Assembly (NCBI GenBank): GCA_964511535.1
Contig: CAZEFW010000008.1
Location: 44,476 to 108,475 of the forward strand
Source: CAZCFB01 sp964511535
GTDB lineage: Bacteria > Myxococcota_A > Polyangia > GCA-2747355 > CAZCFB01
Direction of reading: 5' to 3'
Length of the DNA stretch: 64,000 bases
In this document: positions 49,386 to 58,397 of the stretch, piece after piece
Layout: the number at the start of each line of letters is the position of its first letter
How positions within the stretch are numbered: position 1 is the stretch's first letter
Notes under the pieces: generated by a model
What the model saw: only the letters and a program-made list of their open reading frames with translations
What the model was told of the DNA's origin: nothing
Database searches by the model: none
Made by a program: the position numbers and the translations under genes

Positions 49386-52300
49386 CTAATCAAGGCTGTA
49401 CTCCACCCGGGCCCGCTTGAGCAGCGGGTAAGTCACCGGGTCAAAGGCGTTCAGCCTGATGAGAGCCTCCTCGGTGTAGTCGTTGGAGACGCCCATCTCG
49501 CGGGCCTTCTGGATGCAGGAGCTGTACAGGGTCTTGGCCTGGTTCACCAGCGGGTCGACCCGCTCCACGAGCACCTGGTCCACCTGGGTCATGTAGATGT
49601 CGATGGCCTCCTGTCCCAGCCGCGAGACCTGCTTCGGGATCGGGGCGTTGCGGTAGGCCGAGTCCATGGTCTTGGCGAAGTGCTCGAAGATGGTGCCCGA
49701 GCGGTACATGGCAGCCAGAGTCCAGCGGGCGCGCTTGTACTTCCAGATCGCCTCGTACTCCTTCTTCAGCTTCCCGGCCTTGGTGGCCATGTCCTTTTCT
49801 TTGCGCGGGATCGACTTGAGCGAGCCCTTGATCTTCAGCTTCAGGTAGTCCACCAGCTTCTTCTCGGCCAGCAGGAAGGCAGAGTTGGCGGCGAACTCGG
49901 CCGCGTCGCCCGCCGGCTTGCCGTCGTAGCGGTTCCAGAAGTCGATGGTCAGCTGGTAGTACTTCTTGGCGTTGCGCCAGTCCTTGCGCGTCTTGTCGTA
50001 GTACTCGGCGATACGGAACTGCCCCTCGACGATGCGGCGCTCCTGCTTGGCCACCGAACCGAACCGCCTCGGGAACTCCTTGAAGATCCGGATCATGTTG
50101 TTGATGTCGCCCATCTTCTTGTAGATCAGGCCAGCGCGGAAGTACGCGTCCGCGCCCTCCTTGACCGGCCCCTTGGCGTCGGCGTAGCGCAGGAACCACT
50201 TGACCGCCTTGGAGTAGTCCTGGTCGTTCTCCAGGATCTGCGCCGCGTTCCACATGGCGTCCACGCGGTTCTTCCGCTCGGTGTCGCTCTTCGCCTGGTA
50301 CTTCTTGCTCTCAACCAGGTTGAGGAAGTTGCGCACCGCCTTGTCGAACTCGAAGAACTTCTGGTAGTTGATGGCCGTACGCCACAGGGCGTTGAACGCG
50401 TGGGGGCTGTCGGGGTACTGCCGCCACAGCCGCTCGTACAGCTTTGACGCCGACTCGAAGCTCTTGTCCTTCTCCACGGCCACGGCCGCGTTGTTCAGCG
50501 CCTTGTCCGCGTCCTTGCTCTTGGGGTACTTGTCGACGAACTCCAGGTACTTGTTCGAGGCCTCCTTGAACTTGCTCTGCGCCAGCAGGTCCTCGGCCTC
50601 CTTGAACTCCAGACCCTCGATCAGGTTGCCCAGGTCGGTGCCGCCCTTCTGGGCCGCAGCCGCCGCGCCGCCGCACTTGGACGCCTGCAGCTTGCGCGCC
50701 CACTCGAGCATCTTGGGCCGGTTGTTCTCGAGCTGGTAGGTCACCAGGATCGCATCGCCGGCGTTCTTGCCCATCAGGTCCTTACAGTACTTGTCGTAGA
50801 TCCCCTCGAACCGCTTACGCGCCTCGGGGAAGTCGAGGAAGCGGTAGGTGATCTCCGCCGCCTTGTAGGTCAGGCGCGGGGTCTTGGCGCTCTTGGGCAG
50901 CACCTTGGTGTAGTCGTCCAGCGCCTTGAGCCAGCTGGTGTAGGGATCGGGCATGGCCAGTTTCTGCACCGAGGCCACCTTCATGTCGCCCTTGGGCAGC
51001 GGCGGGTTGGGGAGCTGACCACCGCGCACCAGGTTGTTGATGTACTCCTCCCACGCCTTGGTGGCGGAGAAGGCGGCCTCCTCCTGGAAGCGGTTGTCCA
51101 GGTTGCTGTCGCGCACCTCGGAGAACACCTTGGCCGCCTCGGTGAAGCGCTGGCTGTAGTACAGACATAGCGCGTACGAGTACTTGATCTCGTAGCTGTT
51201 CTTGCTGTTGGGGAACCGCTTCAGGTACTTCTCGTAAGCCTTGGCGGCGAGGGTGTACTCCCGCGAGGCCTCCTGCAGGATGGCGCCGTCGCCCGTCGCC
51301 ACGCCGCGGCTCTTGGCGTCCTGACCGCGCTTGTGGTGGAAGATGGCGGCCTGTATCAGGGCCTGCTCGTCGTACTCGCGCACCTTCTTGCGCGCCTTCT
51401 CGTTGTCCTTGTTGGCGGTGTCCCACTTGGTGCCCGGGCCGAACAGCTTGCTGAACTCCGTGCGCTCGTTCATGGCCTTGTCGAACTTGCGCTGCCGGTC
51501 GTAGGCCGTGACGATCTTCTCCTGCAGGTCCGGGTTGTCCGCGCGGGTGGGCCAGCGGCTGATCAGCAGCTTGTAGACCGTGACCGCGTCGTCGTACTTG
51601 TTGGTGTCGTAATAGATGTCAGCCAGGCGCTTGTACACCTCGTAGACATGCTTCTCCTTGTTCCGGCCGGCGAAGAACTTCTCCAGCCGCTGCAGGCCGG
51701 TCTCCTCGTCGGGCAGGGTGTCGCCGTCCCAGTCCTCCTCGGCGAAGGAGATGCCCAGGTACTGCACCGACTCCGGGCGCAGCGCCGAGGCCTTGCCCGT
51801 GCGCTTCTCCTCGGTGTCGGAGTAGACCACCAGCTTGTCGAAGTGGCTGATCGCCTCGGTGAAGCGGTCGGCGCGGTAGTAGGTCCACGCCAGCTTGTAC
51901 AGCGCCTCGTCGTAGTAGCTGTTGTCCTTGGGGCCGAGGTTGAGCACGCGCTGGTAGGCCGCGATGGCCTGGCCGAACTCGTTGACGTCGAAGTGGTACT
52001 CGCCGATGCGGACCCACGCCTCCGGGTTGAACCGGCCCTTGACCTTGAGCGGCTTGCAGCCGTCGTACACAGCGGTCTGCAGCATCGGCTTGAGGGGGTT
52101 ATCCGGGTCGGCGGTCACCGCGCTGGTCCCAGGCAGGCGAGACGCCGGCTTCGTGGCGCCAGGCTCATCGCCCGCGAGGGTCGGGTCGGCGCCGGCGACG
52201 GTGTCCACGGGGGCGGCCGGGTCGAGCGGCGGACGATAGCGGTTGGAGCAGACCATGGAGAGGAACGCCTGGTTCCCCTGGTCCTCCTCGGCCATCTCCA

Positions 52301-52982
52301 TCAGGCAGAAGCCGAGCAGGTAGTACGCGCCGTCGAGCAGACGGTATTTGGGGAACTCCTTGATCAGGCGGCGGTGCAGGGAGATGGTGCGGCTGTAGTC
52401 CACCTTGGGCACCTCGGGGACAGCCGGCTTGGCCGCGCGCTTGCCAGCCTTGAAAGCGGTCATCTCGTCTTCGTAGTTGCCCAGCAGCTTGTTGTACTTC
52501 TCGTCGGCCAGCAGGTACTCGTCCTTGGCCTTCTCGAAGTAGAGCTCCGCCAGCCGGAAGATGACGTCCGGCGTCCAGCGCTTGTCGTTGGGGTACCGAC
52601 GGAGGAAGTCCTCGAACAGGGTGATGGCCGAGTAGCGCAGGTCGCGCTCCTCTGCCTCTTGCTCGCGGATCTTCTTCTCGTAGCGCGAGATGAGCCCCTT
52701 GCGACGATCCTCGTAGGCCCGCTTGACGATGCCGTTGATCGTCTTGCGGTAGGCCGAGGAGGCCGACTTGAACGCCTCGGCCTCCTTGATCATGGCCGCC
52801 AGGTCGGCCGCGGTGGACTCCGCGTTGGCCGTCTCGTTTGTGGGCGCTGTACGGCTCGCCCGGGCGCCACCGGCTGGTGCGGCCGTTGCAACGGTCGCGC
52901 TCAGTATCACGGCCAGCGCCGGAATCGCCGCCAGCGTGGTCATCATGGATGCGGCTGTTGAAAACCTTCGAACACTCATCAT
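49386..52982 (-). CDS. Large exported TPR protein (Glt/Nfs D-like)
   Basis: A 1198-residue periplasmic protein: signal peptide ~1-35 (ATVATAAPAGG region), a basic helical start and then many degenerate TPR/Tol-Pal-like repeats (WTPDVIFRLAELYFEKAKDEY, AWVRIGEYHFDVNEFGQAI, YEIKYSYALCLYYSQRFTEA). Length and character match GltD (AgmU)/NfsD of Myxococcus, about 1200 residues. Such proteins span the periplasm as scaffolds. Start at 52982 (or 52979) has GGGAGA upstream. It lies 102 bp after the previous TPR gene. Confidence 0.88.
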   Translation of the reverse strand: MMSVRRFSTAASMMTTLAAIPALAVILSATVATAAPAGGARASRTAPTNETANAESTAADLAAMIKEAEAFKSASSAYRKTINGIVKRAYEDRRKGLISRYEKKIREQEAEERDLRYSAITLFEDFLRRYPNDKRWTPDVIFRLAELYFEKAKDEYLLADEKYNKLLGNYEDEMTAFKAGKRAAKPAVPEVPKVDYSRTISLHRRLIKEFPKYRLLDGAYYLLGFCLMEMAEEDQGNQAFLSMVCSNRYRPPLDPAAPVDTVAGADPTLAGDEPGATKPASRLPGTSAVTADPDNPLKPMLQTAVYDGCKPLKVKGRFNPEAWVRIGEYHFDVNEFGQAIAAYQRVLNLGPKDNSYYDEALYKLAWTYYRADRFTEAISHFDKLVVYSDTEEKRTGKASALRPESVQYLGISFAEEDWDGDTLPDEETGLQRLEKFFAGRNKEKHVYEVYKRLADIYYDTNKYDDAVTVYKLLISRWPTRADNPDLQEKIVTAYDRQRKFDKAMNERTEFSKLFGPGTKWDTANKDNEKARKKVREYDEQALIQAAIFHHKRGQDAKSRGVATGDGAILQEASREYTLAAKAYEKYLKRFPNSKNSYEIKYSYALCLYYSQRFTEAAKVFSEVRDSNLDNRFQEEAAFSATKAWEEYINNLVRGGQLPNPPLPKGDMKVASVQKLAMPDPYTSWLKALDDYTKVLPKSAKTPRLTYKAAEITYRFLDFPEARKRFEGIYDKYCKDLMGKNAGDAILVTYQLENNRPKMLEWARKLQASKCGGAAAAAQKGGTDLGNLIEGLEFKEAEDLLAQSKFKEASNKYLEFVDKYPKSKDADKALNNAAVAVEKDKSFESASKLYERLWRQYPDSPHAFNALWRTAINYQKFFEFDKAVRNFLNLVESKKYQAKSDTERKNRVDAMWNAAQILENDQDYSKAVKWFLRYADAKGPVKEGADAYFRAGLIYKKMGDINNMIRIFKEFPRRFGSVAKQERRIVEGQFRIAEYYDKTRKDWRNAKKYYQLTIDFWNRYDGKPAGDAAEFAANSAFLLAEKKLVDYLKLKIKGSLKSIPRKEKDMATKAGKLKKEYEAIWKYKRARWTLAAMYRSGTIFEHFAKTMDSAYRNAPIPKQVSRLGQEAIDIYMTQVDQVLVERVDPLVNQAKTLYSSCIQKAREMGVSNDYTEEALIRLNAFDPVTYPLLKRARVEYSLD

Positions 52983-53084
52983 CCGTTCTCCCGCCTTGCT
53001 CGAGGTTCCCCGACCCCAACAGGGTCGGAGAGCGCGCCTACATGGTACGGTCCGAGGGCCACTGCCCCTCCTCCGCGCCCCAGG

Positions 53085-55412
53085 CTACTCCTCCCGCAGG
53101 ACCTCCTTGAACTCGTCGTCGAGCAACTTGAGGTCCATCTTGCGCTGCCTGACCAGGCTGGAGACCTCCTTGCTCTTGTTGTCCTTCAGCGCCCAGGCAA
53201 CGTCGATGATGCCCACGTCGGACCGGACGACGATCTCGTAGAACTTCTGGGCAACGTCGCGGAAGCTGGTGTACGTCAGGTTCCCGGCGACGCTGTTGGT
53301 CTCGTTGGTCTGGCGAGCCAGCTCGGTGTCGTAGTAGGCGACGTTGCGCTTCTCCTCTTCGAGGGTGGCGCGCACGCCCTTGAGCTTGGCCTCCAGCTGC
53401 TTCTCCAGCTTGCCGTCGTAGTCGTTGAGGAACTTGTCCAGGGCGACCGTCCGGGTCATCAGCATGGCGTAGCCGTCGAACTCCTGCGCCGCGCTGCCCG
53501 AGAGCCTCCCGCGCAGCTGCATCAGCAGGGCATGCTCCTCGGCCACGATACGCCGGTAGCGAGACTTGACCTTGCGCTCGGACACCTCTGTGGTGCCGCC
53601 CACGCCGGCCATGGTCTTGGCATCCGAGAGCTGCTGGCTCAGGTTTTCGACCTCCGCCACGAGCGCCTCGATGAGCGACCGCACCGAGGCCGCCTCCTTG
53701 CGGAACGAGGCCATGGCCGCCGGGCGCCGCTTGCCCGCCGTGTCGGCCGCGTACTTCTCGGCCGCCACCAGCTGGGCGCTGAGGCTCTCGACGATGATGC
53801 TCATCTTGTTCAGCTGCTTCTCCAGCTGCTGGACCTTGGACAGCTCCGCCTTCTGCCGCTTCTCGTAGCCGTCGGCGCTGGAGGGCAGCTCCTTGACTGA
53901 GGTCTCCAGCTTGGAGCGCTGGCCGGCCAGCTGGTGCAGCTTGTCCCGCTCGCCGCCGGACGCCATGGGAAGGGCCAGCTTGCGCTCACCCTCGAGGATG
54001 CGGCTGCGCGCCAGCTCCAGGCGGTTCTCCACCTCCAGGGCCGAGGCCTTGGACGCTGCGAACTCCGGGAAGATGCGGATCTTGGCCGGCGAGTTGAGGG
54101 CCTTCTCCAGCTTGCGGATCAGGACCTTCGCCTCCTTGATGGAGCTCTTGATGCTGCGCACGTCGCTCACCAGGTTGAGCGCGCGCTTGATCCCCTGGCG
54201 CTCCTTGACCCAGTGCACCGCCAGCTTGGGCACCTTGATGACGATGTCCATGGTGTGGGCGCTGCGCTTGAGGAGCAGGTCGAAGAACAGGTTCGGATCC
54301 TTGTGCTCGTCCATCACCTGCTTCATGCGCTGGAACACCGGGAAGAACCGCTCCCGCGTCTTGGTGAACAGCGAGCTGGCCGAGCCCCACTTCTTCTCGC
54401 GGATGAGCAGGTTGCCCTGCAGCACCTTCACCTCGGGGATGAAGGGGCTGTCCGGGTTGGCCAGCACCAACAGCTCGAGGGCGCGGTTCGCCTTGCCATA
54501 CTGCTTCTGCTTGACGTACGCCCAGGCCACCTCGTACAGCGCCGTGTCGAACTCGGGCGAGGTGCGGGGGACTTTCTGGTACATCTTGACCGCCTGGGAG
54601 GCCTTGTCCTTCTCGTAGAGCAAGCGGCCGAGGGCGAGGTAAGTCAGATCGCGGATGTGCTTCTGCTCCTTGGTCTTGGCGTACTGCCGCACCAGCGACT
54701 GAAACACGAGGGTCGCGCCGGAGTAGTCCTTCTTGCGCACCAGCGTGGCGCCGAGGAAGTACTGCGCGTGCTGGTAATACTCGTGCCCCTGGGGGATGGC
54801 CCGCAGGGCGCGCATGGCCAGGGTCGTCTGCCCCTGGAAGAAGTAGTACTTGGCCCTGACGTAGGGGACCGAGGGCTTGAGCTGACGGATCGGGATGGCG
54901 CTCAGGGCGTCGAGGTACTCCTGAATGCCAGCCGTGTCGTCAGTGATCATGCTCAGCTCCACCAGGCGCTGCAGCGCGTCCTGGTAGCGGTTCCCCTTCA
55001 CCTCGCGCACGATCTTCGTGAAGTCGCGCTTGGCGCTGATGAAGTCGCGCTTGTGGTACAGCGAGTCGGCCAGGAAGAAGAGGGCCTCGGGGTAACCCGA
55101 GGTGTTGGGGTACTTGTTGACGTAGTCGAGCAGGAGGATCGCCGCCCTGGTGTAGTCCTTGAGCGAATAGAGCACCTGGGCGTCCACGAGCCGATGTTCG
55201 GCCGCCTGAGACTGGGAGATCTGGCGTGCCTGGTATTTGATGCGCAGGTTGCGAGCCTGGCGCTCCAGGTCGGTCAGCTCTCTCTGTAGCTCGGAGACCG
55301 AGGCGGCCATGGCCCCGGGCGTCGCCAGGGCGGCGAGCAGCAACACGCCGGCGGCCGCCAGGGAAACTCCCCGGCGGAGGCGCCAGCGCTGCCGGCCGGC
55401 CAGAGAGGTCAT
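53085..55412 (-). CDS. Exported TPR/coiled-coil protein
   Basis: A 775-residue exported protein. Signal peptide ends near TPGAMAA; a coiled-coil follows (ASVSELQRELTDLERQARNL). TPR-like repeats lie at ~75-340 (YPEALFFLADSLYHKRDFIS, YYQHAQYFLGATLVRKKDYS). From ~410 to 700 a long charged helical region suggests further coiled coils (KVQQLEKQLNKMSIIVESLS). The ATG overlaps the stop of the upstream gene (ATGA). It has no clear counterpart that I can name in the Glt or Nfs sets, but operon position implies the same envelope complex. Confidence 0.85.
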   Translation of the reverse strand: MTSLAGRQRWRLRRGVSLAAAGVLLLAALATPGAMAASVSELQRELTDLERQARNLRIKYQARQISQSQAAEHRLVDAQVLYSLKDYTRAAILLLDYVNKYPNTSGYPEALFFLADSLYHKRDFISAKRDFTKIVREVKGNRYQDALQRLVELSMITDDTAGIQEYLDALSAIPIRQLKPSVPYVRAKYYFFQGQTTLAMRALRAIPQGHEYYQHAQYFLGATLVRKKDYSGATLVFQSLVRQYAKTKEQKHIRDLTYLALGRLLYEKDKASQAVKMYQKVPRTSPEFDTALYEVAWAYVKQKQYGKANRALELLVLANPDSPFIPEVKVLQGNLLIREKKWGSASSLFTKTRERFFPVFQRMKQVMDEHKDPNLFFDLLLKRSAHTMDIVIKVPKLAVHWVKERQGIKRALNLVSDVRSIKSSIKEAKVLIRKLEKALNSPAKIRIFPEFAASKASALEVENRLELARSRILEGERKLALPMASGGERDKLHQLAGQRSKLETSVKELPSSADGYEKRQKAELSKVQQLEKQLNKMSIIVESLSAQLVAAEKYAADTAGKRRPAAMASFRKEAASVRSLIEALVAEVENLSQQLSDAKTMAGVGGTTEVSERKVKSRYRRIVAEEHALLMQLRGRLSGSAAQEFDGYAMLMTRTVALDKFLNDYDGKLEKQLEAKLKGVRATLEEEKRNVAYYDTELARQTNETNSVAGNLTYTSFRDVAQKFYEIVVRSDVGIIDVAWALKDNKSKEVSSLVRQRKMDLKLLDDEFKEVLREE

Positions 55413-56164
55413 TTGGAGCCTCCCTTGCCGATGCTGAACAGGTTCACCTTGAAGTCGATGGCCGGGCGATCCTTCAGCTCGGTGGTGATGTTCCCCTTTT
55501 CGTAGGCCCGCACGGTCAGGTCGGTCTGGCGCCCCTCACCCGCGGTGAAGGTGTGGCTCGACCGAACCGTGAACTTGTAGCCCTTGAGGTAAGAGAAGAT
55601 CCCGTAGCCATGGCCGCGGAAGACCATCAGCACCGAAACGGTGTGGTTGCCCGGGACGATGGACCCGTTGAACACCTCGAAGTCCTTCTTCTTGTCCAGG
55701 GAGCCGCCCTCGTCGGCCTTGGCGTAGATCTCCGCGCCGTCCATGGAGTAGACCAGCTTGGACAGCCGGAACGACGAGCCCATCTCGTTCTTGTGGCGGA
55801 TGATCGCCTTGGAGCCGGCGATGACCCCGTGGAGAACGGTCTCCTTGAGCAGGTTCAGGCGCGCCTTGGAGCGGAAGATCTTCTCCTTCAGCTCGTTGAC
55901 CTTCTGCTCCAGGTTCTTCAGCTCGACCTTCTGTGAGCTGGCCAGTGACCCGGTCTCGCTCGCTGCAGGAGCTGCTTCGGCGGGGGCTGCCTCGGCGGGC
56001 GCAGCCTCGGTGGCTGCAGGCGCCTCGGTTCCGGTTTCGGCGGGCGCGGCCGCGGCCGGTTCGCCCGTACCGCCCTCTCCGCCAGTAGTGGTCTGTGCGC
56101 TCGCAAGCCCGCACAGGCTCAAGCTCAGGATGATCACTGAGATGGTAAGCAGTTTCCTCGACAT
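55409..56164 (-). CDS. Exported coiled-coil protein, first gene of the TPR operon
   Basis: A 251-residue protein. Signal peptide ends LCGLASAQ; an Ala/Glu/Pro-rich low-complexity linker (~25-65) precedes a coiled coil (KVELKNLEQKVNELKEKIFR) and a beta-rich C-terminal half (SIVPGNHTVSVLMVFRGHGY, FSYLKGYKFTVRSSHTF). Function unknown. ATG 56164 is chosen because AAGGGG precedes it and it gives the signal peptide; a longer in-frame extension has neither. It is coupled by ATGA overlap to the 775-residue TPR gene. Confidence 0.78.
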   Translation of the reverse strand: MSRKLLTISVIILSLSLCGLASAQTTTGGEGGTGEPAAAAPAETGTEAPAATEAAPAEAAPAEAAPAASETGSLASSQKVELKNLEQKVNELKEKIFRSKARLNLLKETVLHGVIAGSKAIIRHKNEMGSSFRLSKLVYSMDGAEIYAKADEGGSLDKKKDFEVFNGSIVPGNHTVSVLMVFRGHGYGIFSYLKGYKFTVRSSHTFTAGEGRQTDLTVRAYEKGNITTELKDRPAIDFKVNLFSIGKGGSK

Positions 56165-56465
56165 TTGGATAACCCCTTCCGACCTGCGTGTGAATCCGGC
56201 GTCGGAGACGCCGATGGGTGACGTTGTTTTACCAGCCTCGCCTGTTTTTCGCATTTTTTTTGGGCCACCACGCGACAACTCGGTACCCCGACCAAGTACA
56301 GCATCTCCATATGCAGTACTACGAGTAGGCGCAGTAGTTCCCTGATTCTCGCGGGTGGTATAGCAGATGGCCCATGCCATGTCAAACTCGTGATGGTGCA
56401 ATTCCTTCACTGATTCTGGGGTCCTGTGCAACTTTCCAGGGCCAGGTCGAGGGCCCGAAGAGGTG
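56165..56465. other. 301-bp intergenic with leader of the TPR operon
   Basis: Noncoding. It holds a strong promoter (56357-56385) for the operon at 56164 and a perfect 7-bp hairpin CGGCGTC-GGA-GACGCCG at 56197-56213 within the ~185-base leader, close to the ribosome site. No riboswitch class is recognised. Confidence 0.6.
56357..56385 (-). promoter_or_regulatory. Strong sigma70-like promoter for the Glt/Nfs-like operon
   Basis: On the minus strand TTGACA (56380-56385), 17-bp spacer, TATACC (56357-56362). Predicted start near 56349, giving a leader of about 185 bases. Confidence 0.75.
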
Positions 56466-57515
56466 CTATTGCTCGGAGGAGCGGACAGATCCCTGAGGTT
56501 GGGTGTCCCGGGGGGCCAAAAGATTCATCCAAATTGCATTCAGCAGTTTTTTTACGCCCTGACCGGTCACGGCGCTGACCGCGAGCACAGGCATACCGCA
56601 CTCTGAAAGCGCCTCCAGCAGGGACTCGAGCTGCTCCGGAGTCTCCAGGTCCGTCTTGTTCAGCGCGACGATGCTTGGGCGCTCCAGCAGCTCCGGACGG
56701 TAGCTGCGCAGCTCCTCTCGCAGCAGGCGCAGGTCCTCCAGCGGGCTGCCAGCGTCCTGGTCGTACTCATGCCGGTTGTCCAGCAGGAAGACCAGCCCGC
56801 GGGTGCGCTCGATGTGACGCAGGAACCGGTGGCCCAGCCCGGCGCCCTGGCTGGCGCCCTCGATCAGGCCGGGCAGATCCGCCAGGACGAAGGATCTTTC
56901 ATCAGACAGTCCCACCACGCCCAGGTTGGGCACCAGGGTGGTGAAGGGGTAGTCGGCGATGCGGGGCTTTGCAGCGGACACCCTCGCAATCATGGATGAT
57001 TTCCCGGCATTGGGCAGGCCAACAAGGCCCACGTCCGCCAGCAATTTGAGCCTCAGCCGGAGCTCACACTCCTCCCCCTCGCGGCCTGGATCCGCGCGGC
57101 GCGGCGCCTGGTTGGTGGGGCTGGCGAAGTGGATGTTGCCCCAGCCGCCGGCTCCGCCCGTCGCCGCCACGAAGCGCTGGCCTGGATCCACCATGTCGGC
57201 CAACACCTCGTCGGTCTCGGCGTTCATCACCTCGGTACCGCATGGGACCCGTACGATGACCGGATCGGCGCCGCGTCCGTACCGATCGCGCCCCTGGCCA
57301 TGCTGGCCTCGCCTGGCCTTGTAGTGCTTCTTGTAGCGCAGATCCAGCAACGTCCCGAGCCCTGGATCCGCCTCCAGGATCACATCCCCACCTTTGCCTC
57401 CATCGCCCCCCGAGGGGCCTCCCTTGGGCACATGGGCTTCGCGTCGGAACGCCACACATCCATTGCCGCCGTCGCCAGCGCGCACCTGGATGACCACCTC
57501 GTCGATGAACTGCAT
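56466..57515 (-). CDS. obg: Obg family ribosome-associated GTPase
   Basis: A 349-residue GTPase of 50S assembly and stress signalling. The glycine-rich Obg fold is at ~1-158 (FIDEVVIQVRAGDGGNGCVAFRR region), the G domain at ~160-330 with GLPNAGKSS (G1), DLPGL (G3) and NKTD (G4). The optional C-terminal OCT domain is missing. ATG 57515 matches the family start MQFIDE; GTG 57539 would add eight residues without support. It follows rplU and rpmA, the classical order. Confidence 0.96.
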   Translation of the reverse strand: MQFIDEVVIQVRAGDGGNGCVAFRREAHVPKGGPSGGDGGKGGDVILEADPGLGTLLDLRYKKHYKARRGQHGQGRDRYGRGADPVIVRVPCGTEVMNAETDEVLADMVDPGQRFVAATGGAGGWGNIHFASPTNQAPRRADPGREGEECELRLRLKLLADVGLVGLPNAGKSSMIARVSAAKPRIADYPFTTLVPNLGVVGLSDERSFVLADLPGLIEGASQGAGLGHRFLRHIERTRGLVFLLDNRHEYDQDAGSPLEDLRLLREELRSYRPELLERPSIVALNKTDLETPEQLESLLEALSECGMPVLAVSAVTGQGVKKLLNAIWMNLLAPRDTQPQGSVRSSEQ

Positions 57516-57626
57516 GACAGGAAATTTACCGCATACCACACCGCAGGCGCAGGGATTTTCTCATCTCTGCATTCTCCGCGTGCTCTGCGGTGAGATCAGC
57601 CGCCTGGCTGATGGGAGGAGAGCTTG

Positions 57627-57899
57627 CTACGCCTCGGCGTCCAGCGGGATCGGATCCACGACCACGCGCTTCTTGCTGCCACGGAACTCCTCGAAGCGCA
57701 CCGTGCCGTCCACGAGCGCGAAGAGGGTGTAGTCCTTGCCCAGGCCGACGTTGGCCCCGGGGTGCAGCTTGGTGCCGAGCTGACGAACGATGATGTTGCC
57801 GGCGCGCACATACTCGCCCGCGAACTTCTTGATCCCACGCCGCTGGGCGTTGGAGTCGCGGCCGTTACGGGAGCTGCCCTGTCCTTTTTTGTGAGCCAT
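57627..57899 (-). CDS. rpmA: 50S ribosomal protein L27
   Basis: A 90-residue L27, starting MAHKKGQGSSRNGRDSNAQR, the conserved N-terminus that reaches the peptidyl-transferase centre, then GNIIVRQLGTKLHPGANVG. No N-terminal cleavage extension as in Firmicutes. It follows rplU by 11 bp and precedes obg by 111 bp. Confidence 0.98.
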   Translation of the reverse strand: MAHKKGQGSSRNGRDSNAQRRGIKKFAGEYVRAGNIIVRQLGTKLHPGANVGLGKDYTLFALVDGTVRFEEFRGSKKRVVVDPIPLDAEA

Positions 57900-57910
57900 C
57901 TTGCACTCTC

Positions 57911-58237
57911 CTACTGGGCCGCGCCCGGCGCCTCGATGCCATGAATGCGCAGGCTGGTGAACTGCTGCCGATGGCCGTTCTTGCGGCGGTAGCGCTTGCG
58001 GCGCTTGTACTTGAACACCAAGATCTTGCGATCACGGCCCTGGCCGACGATCTCGGCCTTGACCCGGACGCCGTCGATGAGGGGCTTGCCGAGCACGACA
58101 TCCTCGGCGCCAGCCACCAGCAGGACCTCGTCCAGCATGACCTCGTCGCCCTCTTTGCCCTCGAGTTTTTCGACCTTGATGGTATCGCCGGGCGAGACTC
58201 TGTACTGCTTGCCCCCGGTTCTCACTACTGCGTACAT
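57911..58237 (-). CDS. rplU: 50S ribosomal protein L21
   Basis: A 108-residue L21: MYAVVRTGGKQYRVSPGD at the start and the basic KYKRRKRYRRKNGHRQ segment that binds 23S rRNA. ATG 58237 gives the normal family length; a longer frame upstream is not conserved. First gene of rplU-rpmA-obg. Confidence 0.98.
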   Translation of the reverse strand: MYAVVRTGGKQYRVSPGDTIKVEKLEGKEGDEVMLDEVLLVAGAEDVVLGKPLIDGVRVKAEIVGQGRDRKILVFKYKRRKRYRRKNGHRQQFTSLRIHGIEAPGAAQ

Positions 58238-58325
58238 GGTACCGATCCTTGCGGTTCTACAGTTGAGCCAACTCAGGTTCCCATCCGAGCGCAGTGGCCA
58301 CACGGACCCCCCGGATGGACGACGC

Positions 58326-58353
58326 AGTTTACATGTCGCGGGTTGTCTGTCAA
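58326..58353 (-). promoter_or_regulatory. Sigma70-like promoter for rplU-rpmA-obg
   Basis: On the minus strand TTGACA (58348-58353), 16-bp spacer, TAAACT (58326-58331). Predicted start near 58319, with a leader of about 80 bases to the rplU ATG. Confidence 0.65.
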
Positions 58354-58397
58354 GCGGGGAACGGCGGGGGGCGGGATCTTTCGTCCGCGACCTCAGC

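Noticed and set aside
51333..55289. Long plus-strand open frames (51333-52961 and 53934-55289) across the TPR genes
   Set aside because: They are antisense shadows caused by high third-position GC; the composition is Leu/Val/Arg/Gln without structure, while the minus strand encodes signal peptides and TPRs.
57516..57539. GTG 57539 as the obg start
   Set aside because: The extra eight residues are not part of the conserved Obg N-terminus and no ribosome site precedes it.
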